Shown here one piece after another: positions 57,813 through 64,000 of a stretch of DNA of 64,000 nt. The notes under the pieces were generated by a model. It did no database searches and was not told the origin of the DNA. It was given only the letters and a program-made list of their open reading frames with translations. The translations under genes and the position numbers were made by a program. Positions within the stretch are counted from its first letter, which is position 1. Each line of letters starts with the position of its first letter. Source of the stretch: Pyronema omphalodes (lineage: Eukaryota > Ascomycota > Pezizomycetes > Pezizales > Pyronemataceae); assembly GCA_024516155.1 (NCBI GenBank), contig JAJJXM010000039.1, positions 248,001 to 312,000 on the forward strand, in the 5' to 3' direction.

Positions 57813-59184
57813 TATGGAGATTGGAGACAGTACATAGCCGTGTTACCGTGATGTGTAGTATGTGGAACTGTCTTTTGATGTTCTGCGCTGTTTTGGATTT
57901 CCTTTTTTTTTTTGTGTTTTTTGGTCATGGAAATTCGGATTCAGATTCGGATTTAGAGTGGAGATGAGAATAGTGCTGGGAATTGCGCTACATACAGTGA
58001 AATCGTGTGGATGTTAAGATGAAAGATATAAGATTATACAAGACAAGACAAGATGTGTCCACTGTGTACGGTACAGACGGTAAAGTCAGGAGTTTCCCGG
58101 TTGGGGGTTTTAAATTTTTGATTGATTTACTTTGTGGGATTAAGATACATACAATGGAGCTTTTTATAGATATTAGATACCGTAACCAATCACCAGTCAC
58201 CATGTTGTATCGTTACTAGACTGTAATGGTTACTATGTACATAGCGCTATGTGTCGTTATGGTTATATTCTGTCGTTATGTTCTGTCTTTACATATGTAC
58301 ATACCTTCAAACTGATGTAAAAGTATGTATGTACGAGTACATAATCGAAACCCCCCAAAAAGTAAGACATTTTCCGACACCGGACTCGGTATCATATACA
58401 TACCACCCTACCAGCATCCCTGACTTGGTCGGATGTACCGATATGTAGGTCATTATGCTAAATGGCTAAACTGCTAAATATTCCTCAGTCGGATATTTTA
58501 TTTCCTATGGTATGGTTCTATGTATGGTTCTACAGTCGTGTATGTACATATGCATCATACGACGATCAAAGAAGCTATGTACGATATGGCATGGCATGGC
58601 ATGGAAACTTCTTTGATCAGCGTATGTATGCGGGTTTTTTATGCACCCGTCCATCTATCCATCTATCCCCGATGAATAGAATACAGAATATGTACATCAT
58701 CCTTTTCATGTATGTCCTCTGTAATTCGTAATTCATAACTTCATATGCATAACACCTATGACGAAATTCCATCGTATATCTATAGCACCAAAAATTCTTG
58801 GCTAATTTCCTTAATCTGATGGTTGCCGCAAGTATGTCCGACTCCCATCATCACATCGTCATAGTAGTCATCATCATCGTTGTCGCTGTCGTCTTGTCTC
58901 GTCTTGTCTCATCAAGTCCCCTTGCCTACATAAGTCTAACCCGCCCAAACCATCAAACCATCAAACCAGTTACCACCCATCTATCGGCGCCGGTGTAACG
59001 GTTAAATTCAATAGGTCCGGACTGGATAAAATCCTTAAAATTGAGGTATGGTTGTATGTATGTATGTACGAGTTAAACGGATAAAATCCAGTTCGGGTTG
59101 TCTTGATTTTTTTTTTTGGCGTGTGGTGGTGGGTGATGGTGGGTTGAGATGAGTTTTTCCGCTGCGAAAAAAATGTTTGGCGGT

Positions 59185-59251
59185 ATCACCACAACCATCA
59201 CCACAACCATCACCACAACCATCACCACAACCATCACCACAACCACAACCC
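59185..59251 (+). repeat. 12-bp tandem repeat (ATCACCACAACC), five units
   Basis: Five perfect units run from 59185 to 59244, followed by a partial unit CACAACC. There is no reading frame of interest. Confidence 0.9.
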
Positions 59252-61965
59252 TTTCTGCATGCCTACAGATATTCCAATATCGCATGGTAACAGCTACATA
59301 TCACTCTTTACTTTCATATCTTCTCTCTACTTCTATGTAACCTATATTCTCATCCTCTCCATCCATCGTGGAGAAATTTTTATTCTATGTACATATGTAT
59401 TTTATTTTTAGCGGGGGTTTCCCCAACCATCCATCAACTCATCCGACATCTAGCTTCTGGCTTCGCTCACCCCGGAAAAAAAAATTCCCCTCCAGCTTCT
59501 ATGCAGGCCTATTTTATCACTAGCGCAATACTCTAACTATCGCTTGCCTAAGAGTCTAAGAGTCTACGTCTAAGTCTAAGACACTCTGACACTGCGAACT
59601 AAACCGTTATGTACAGTCGGGTAGATTTTTAGCCAGGGGTATATCATTGTTAGCGTTTTTAGTATGGTTAGCGTTGTTAGCATGGTTAGCATGGTTAGCG
59701 TGACTAGCGTGCCTAGCTAATCTCCAATTTTTCTACATATGGTGTGAGGAAAAGTTGAACGTTGGTTTTGGTTATGGTTACGCTCTTACGATGGCGGATG
59801 GCCATACTTACCAGGGTACACAGGTACGGGTTTATCCTTGTTGTTTGTGCAGGTTGTTTGGGAAGGAACTTCTAGAAGGATGATGGGGTTGGTTAGTGAC
59901 AGGGATGGGGGTTGGTGACAGGGATGATGGGGGTTAGCTTCGATTGGTTGGGATGGCTGTGCCAGGTGCGCACGCCGCAGTGAGCATGAACATAATTCAT
60001 CGACGGCAGGGTAATATGTTCCATAGTTTCATTATTTCATAGTTTCAGAAACCCAGATATACCTACCTACCTACCGTTTCCTGCAGGATACAGAAAGCTA
60101 ATCAACTGTCTTTACGGTTACTGGTGATAAATTAGATGAGATGAAGGAATGAAACATAGTATCGATAATGATCATGATTGGATAATCAAGAACGATTATC
60201 CGGTTGTGTTTAATGAAACTCGAAACTTCCTATCGAGGGGCTGCAGAAAATTATCCGGTTACGGTACACATCCAGGTATAGTTATGTATTGTAACACAGC
60301 CAAATTCGCGAGAAATTACCATGTCCGGATGTTCTAGGAAAGGAAGAAAGGGAGGGCGGGGTATGGGCTATATATGGTGCTATACGGTTGTTGTGTTAGG
60401 GGGATATTTTTATACATATACGAGGGCAGATAATAATAAAGATCCGGTATATATAATCTTGGGGTTACGGAAGGAAATTTATATATTCGGACGATGATAG
60501 ATTACAGAGATTGAATAGATTGAGCGGAATGAATAGATTAAGCGGATTGAATAAAGGTTTAATAAAAATTCAATAAATATTAATGAAACCCACTTTCATT
60601 GGATATTAGTTTTGAAGATCCTAAGAAAGGATGGTATGTAAGAGCATGTGTTAACCAATTTCCTTCATTATTATTACATATCGTAGATACGAGTACCGCG
60701 GATTTTCTTTCGTAACCCAACCGAAAAGCCCTCAGGGAAACCACCCAAAAGCAATCCCAGCGAAAAAAAAAAAAAAACGATAAGCAACAAATAAGGTTTC
60801 TTACATCCCAAACAAGTCGGTAAGCCGACCATACCATTGTAATCCCCGATAAAAATATATCAATCGAAACACAAAACCCGTCAAAAGTCGACCGTCAGCT
60901 CAGCTTACCCCGGATACCCCGGAATCTTCGGGTCATCTTTTACATGGGTTTCAACGGTAGAGCTGCAGTGTGGATGTAAAACAACGGTGGAAAAAAAAGA
61001 AAAAATACATTTGATTTGTGTCTTAGACATCTCATCGCATATCAAGATTGAGATCAAAAATACTGAGGGGTTTTTTTGTTTTGGCGACAGATTGCATAAG
61101 GGGTAATAAATATGGGTATCGATATAGATACATACGAATACCCCTTTTCTTGAAGAAAAACCATACGCTGGTGGCGAAAACATTACAATTCACAGAACTT
61201 CGAAACCCAATGTATATAACGACTGCCCTACCGTGAAATACTCCGAAAAAGTCGTACATACATACGTAATAAACGTAATCAACATAAGCACAGAACATAG
61301 CAGGCGGCAGGCCCATGTCATGTCACATTTGAGATTCTTCAGGATCCAAAATTCTCGGTGGTGCTGAGTGGAGTGTTTATCTGGTTCATCTGGTTCATCC
61401 CATCTCTGTTATTCCAGAGCACGCGACAACGAAGCAAAATCGTGGGTTGGGGCTGAGGTTACGGTGAAGAAAAAAAAAATAAGCTTTTCCACGCCACACC
61501 ACGCCACGCCACCCACGCCACCGCGCCATGCCATGCCGTGCCATGCTACGGCGTTCTCACAACCGTGCAAAGTTTGATATTTACAGCAAGTAGTCCATAG
61601 CAGCACAGCTTAGAAACATCAAACATACATACATCATATGCCGAAACCAAAACCCAGGGGTAGAGCCACGGTGCTGGTTTTTTATTTCCTTTCCTAATCC
61701 TTAATCCTTATTTCTTTCTTACTTATTTCTCAAGGTGGCGGTGGCATGGCGGTGGCATGGCATATCAACCGTGATCCGAAACCTGAAACATTTCGCCACT
61801 CTGCGCGTTATCGTTGTCGTTGTCGTTGTCGTTGTCGTTATCCGGTACCTGCTTACTGTCTCCTGCTTACAACGACATACCCACCACCACCATACCAGAA
61901 GCCCAGCCCAGCAGCCCAGCCCAGCCCGGTCCATCCCAGCTCAGCTCGGCCAAGACTGGGGTTCC

Positions 61966-61983
61966 GGGGGGGGGGGGGGGGGG
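61966..61983 (+). repeat. Poly-G run of 18
   Basis: Eighteen consecutive G residues after GGGGTTCC. Confidence 0.9.
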
Positions 61984-64000
61984 ATTAAACAAACTGTGAA
62001 TTTAACAAGCGACGAGCCATCCATAAATTTCAGGAACCCGGCGGTGCAAGATGATACGGTGAAGAAGCATCTAGACCATCGCGCGTTGGAACTTAGACCT
62101 CCACGATGAAAAAAAAAAACGTGTGGAAGCTTAGATTCTGGAGTAACGTGGGGTCCGGGGTTGGGGTTCGTGTATCGAGATAGGGTTGTCTGTTTCTCTC
62201 GGTGGCGATCACGGCGCTGGTTTATTGGTTTATTGGTTTACTGGTCTTGTCTTGTCGCGTCTTGTCGTGTCGCGTCGTGTCGTGTCTTCTGGAATCTTTG
62301 TCTGGGGTATGTACGCGAGTTGTGTCCGCCCAGACAGAACAGAAGTTTTAGCGTCTCAAGACTCATGGTACTGGGCACTGGGCACTGGGTTAGAGATGGG
62401 CGCCTAGCGTGTGACAGTAATGTAACGTAGCGTAATGTCACGTATTGTTACAGTATCGTGGTCATCGTGACAGTATCGTGAATGCCAAGCTGCAGAATTT
62501 GAGGGTGCCAAGGCGCTAATATACGCATATAAGGCGACAGATAGGGGTGTAGATCTCCTCTCCACGTCTCTCGGGCTCCTCAGGGAGCGTCTAGGCTAGT
62601 CACGTGGTGGCGCTAGCTGAAGTTTGGTATGTAACGTTACATGCCAAGCTTACACCTTACGTTACAACTTTACCGTATCGTGCCCAACTTTACTGAAAAG
62701 TACCATCCCTACACTGGGTATGTAGTACGGTGGCCGTAGACTATGTACGGCGGCCGGCCATGTCCCCCCCAGATCTCGGTCATCACGGCGATATGTTTTT
62801 ACCGTACCCACCCTACCAGGGTTGTACAGTACAGCTCAATCCCCCCTCCCCCCGCTGAATACGCCGGCCGACTATGTAGCTCACTTGTCAACCCCATGGG
62901 GTGGGATGGCTCCATGGCTCCATGGCTCCATGGGGTGGGATGGATCCCACCATAGACGGATTGTTATCCCCGGACTATCACTCCTATTCCCCATTCCCCA
63001 TACCCCGTAAACTATGTACCATCTCCGGATCATTTCTATCTCTCCGTCTGTCAATCTGTCAATCTGTCAATCTGTCATAAACCCATGGACTTGCCAAGTG
63101 ATTTCTAGAACCTAGACCCCCACCCCGGTATGTAAAGGTGGAATTATAGTTAATCCGGGGGTGTGATGGGGTGATGTGGGGCGGGAGGGGGGGGGTGATG
63201 GGGGGGAGGTGGATGGGGGGGAGGTGGATGAGGATGAGCGATATGTATGTATGCCCATACATATACATAGCGATTATAACCTATGGAATACCCGTACCTA
63301 TATAGAGAATGTAAACCAGACCCAGACCCGGACCCGGTGAGATGACAACATACGCATTTTTCGGCATACCGAACCCCCATCCCCGGGGAGGCTGCGGGCT
63401 GCGGGCTGCGACGACTAATGCAGGTTCAATAACACCCGGTAAACGTCTCATGTTGTAAGCGTGAAATTTAGATCTTTAGATATCGCCAATGTACAATGTA
63501 CACTGTACATATGCAGAGTTAAAGGGCTAAAAGAACCGGCTGTGCTGGCCGCTGATGGGGTTAGAGTATTTAGAGTATTTAGAGTTTTTAGAGTTTAACT
63601 TGCGGCTTTTTGATCTGCGCTATGTATGTATGTATGTATGTATGAAGCAGTAGATGAAGATGAAGAAATTGAAGTTGAAGTTACAAAGCGAATAAATATG
63701 TAAAGCTATGCTATGCAGAATTGGGAAGTTGTAAACATACATATATGGTGTCGTTAACGGTTATGTAATATCCACCATATGTAGCAAAGAAAGCTACTAT
63801 ATACCTATTTAACTGCTCAATGGATGGATATGTGTAATAAAATATGTATTTACATATGCAGATTTAGACACTGTTGATACATAGGTAGATATATATATAG
63901 GTATTTTGTACTTATTATATATTCCATACGTACGTACATAGCTTGATAATTCCATCTTACTATGATGATGTATGTATGTATCAAAAAAAATAAAATCTCA

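Larger units (their letters stand above)
56421..64000. other. Gene-poor, microsatellite-rich region
   Basis: No credible ORF is seen over 7.6 kb. Simple repeats are dense: CTTGT (57304-57326), GTTGTC (61806-61842), eight-base GTCAATCT-type units (63047-63076), ATGT (63621-63644), GGTTAGCAT-type units (59650-59710), TCCATGGC-type units (62905-62935), and a G-rich strand at 63170-63240. ACATAC/GTATGT words recur throughout. Poly-G runs are at 57791-57812 and 61966-61983. An exact 14-bp palindrome ATGTAACGTTACAT is near 62633. Confidence 0.65.

Noticed and set aside
59185..59251. CRISPR-like repeat
   Set aside because: Twelve-base units are directly adjacent without spacers; an ordinary minisatellite.
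62447..62664. Solo LTR with TGTTACAG...CGTTACA ends
   Set aside because: No matching target duplication; the region is rich in chance GTAAC/GTTAC words.

Overview
The window looks like nuclear DNA of a filamentous ascomycete (Pezizomycotina). Evidence: a chromodomain Ty3/gypsy element, two Tad1/I-type LINEs, 57-nt GT-AG introns with GTAAGT donors and CTAAT-like branch sites, and an intronless tRNA-Ala(AGC). The species cannot be named from sequence alone. The window is TE-rich with few intact genes. No bacterial operon, CRISPR array or rRNA was seen.

Layout. 1-7193 (-): Ty3/gypsy chromovirus cut by the window start. Its LTR is inserted in the RNase H region of a LINE (7194-13113, -). That LINE is also split in ORF1 by a 1138-bp LTR-like element (10901-12038) with a TCCCC target duplication and telomere-like CCCTAA motifs. 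14.2-28.4 kb: a segmentally duplicated cluster of two unnamed families. Family A has an Asn/Asp-rich N-terminus, CxxC and a helical C-terminus (four copies). Family B has a Pro/Met/Asn-rich N-terminus and a helical C-terminus (two copies). A noncoding block R is present three times. Every A and B copy is broken. A 201-bp MITE with perfect 22-bp inverted repeats lies in the second unit. 29-31.4 kb: two further genes (C, frameshifted; D, intact) that may be distant relatives of family B.

32146-38742 (+): a complete second LINE flanked by a 13-bp target duplication. Joining its flanks restores one ORF, so it probably broke a small gene. 39.7-43.2 kb: a long decayed gene for a charged, probably disordered protein. 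43489-43560: tRNA-Ala. 43974-50453 (-): four tandem 1.6-1.7-kb units, each with one three-exon gene of an unrecognised family E (213-243 aa). E1-E3 are intact and E4 is frameshifted. 50.9-51.5 kb: a Ty1/copia RNase H relic. 51.5-54 kb: two possible single-exon genes. 56.4-64 kb: no credible gene, only microsatellites and long poly-G runs.

The best candidate for something undescribed is the family E array: small basic nuclear-type proteins with a 20-nt first exon and an internal 17-residue repeat whose number differs between paralogues. The decayed A/B cluster comes second. Many frameshifts lie in or near homopolymer runs, so some could be assembly errors.
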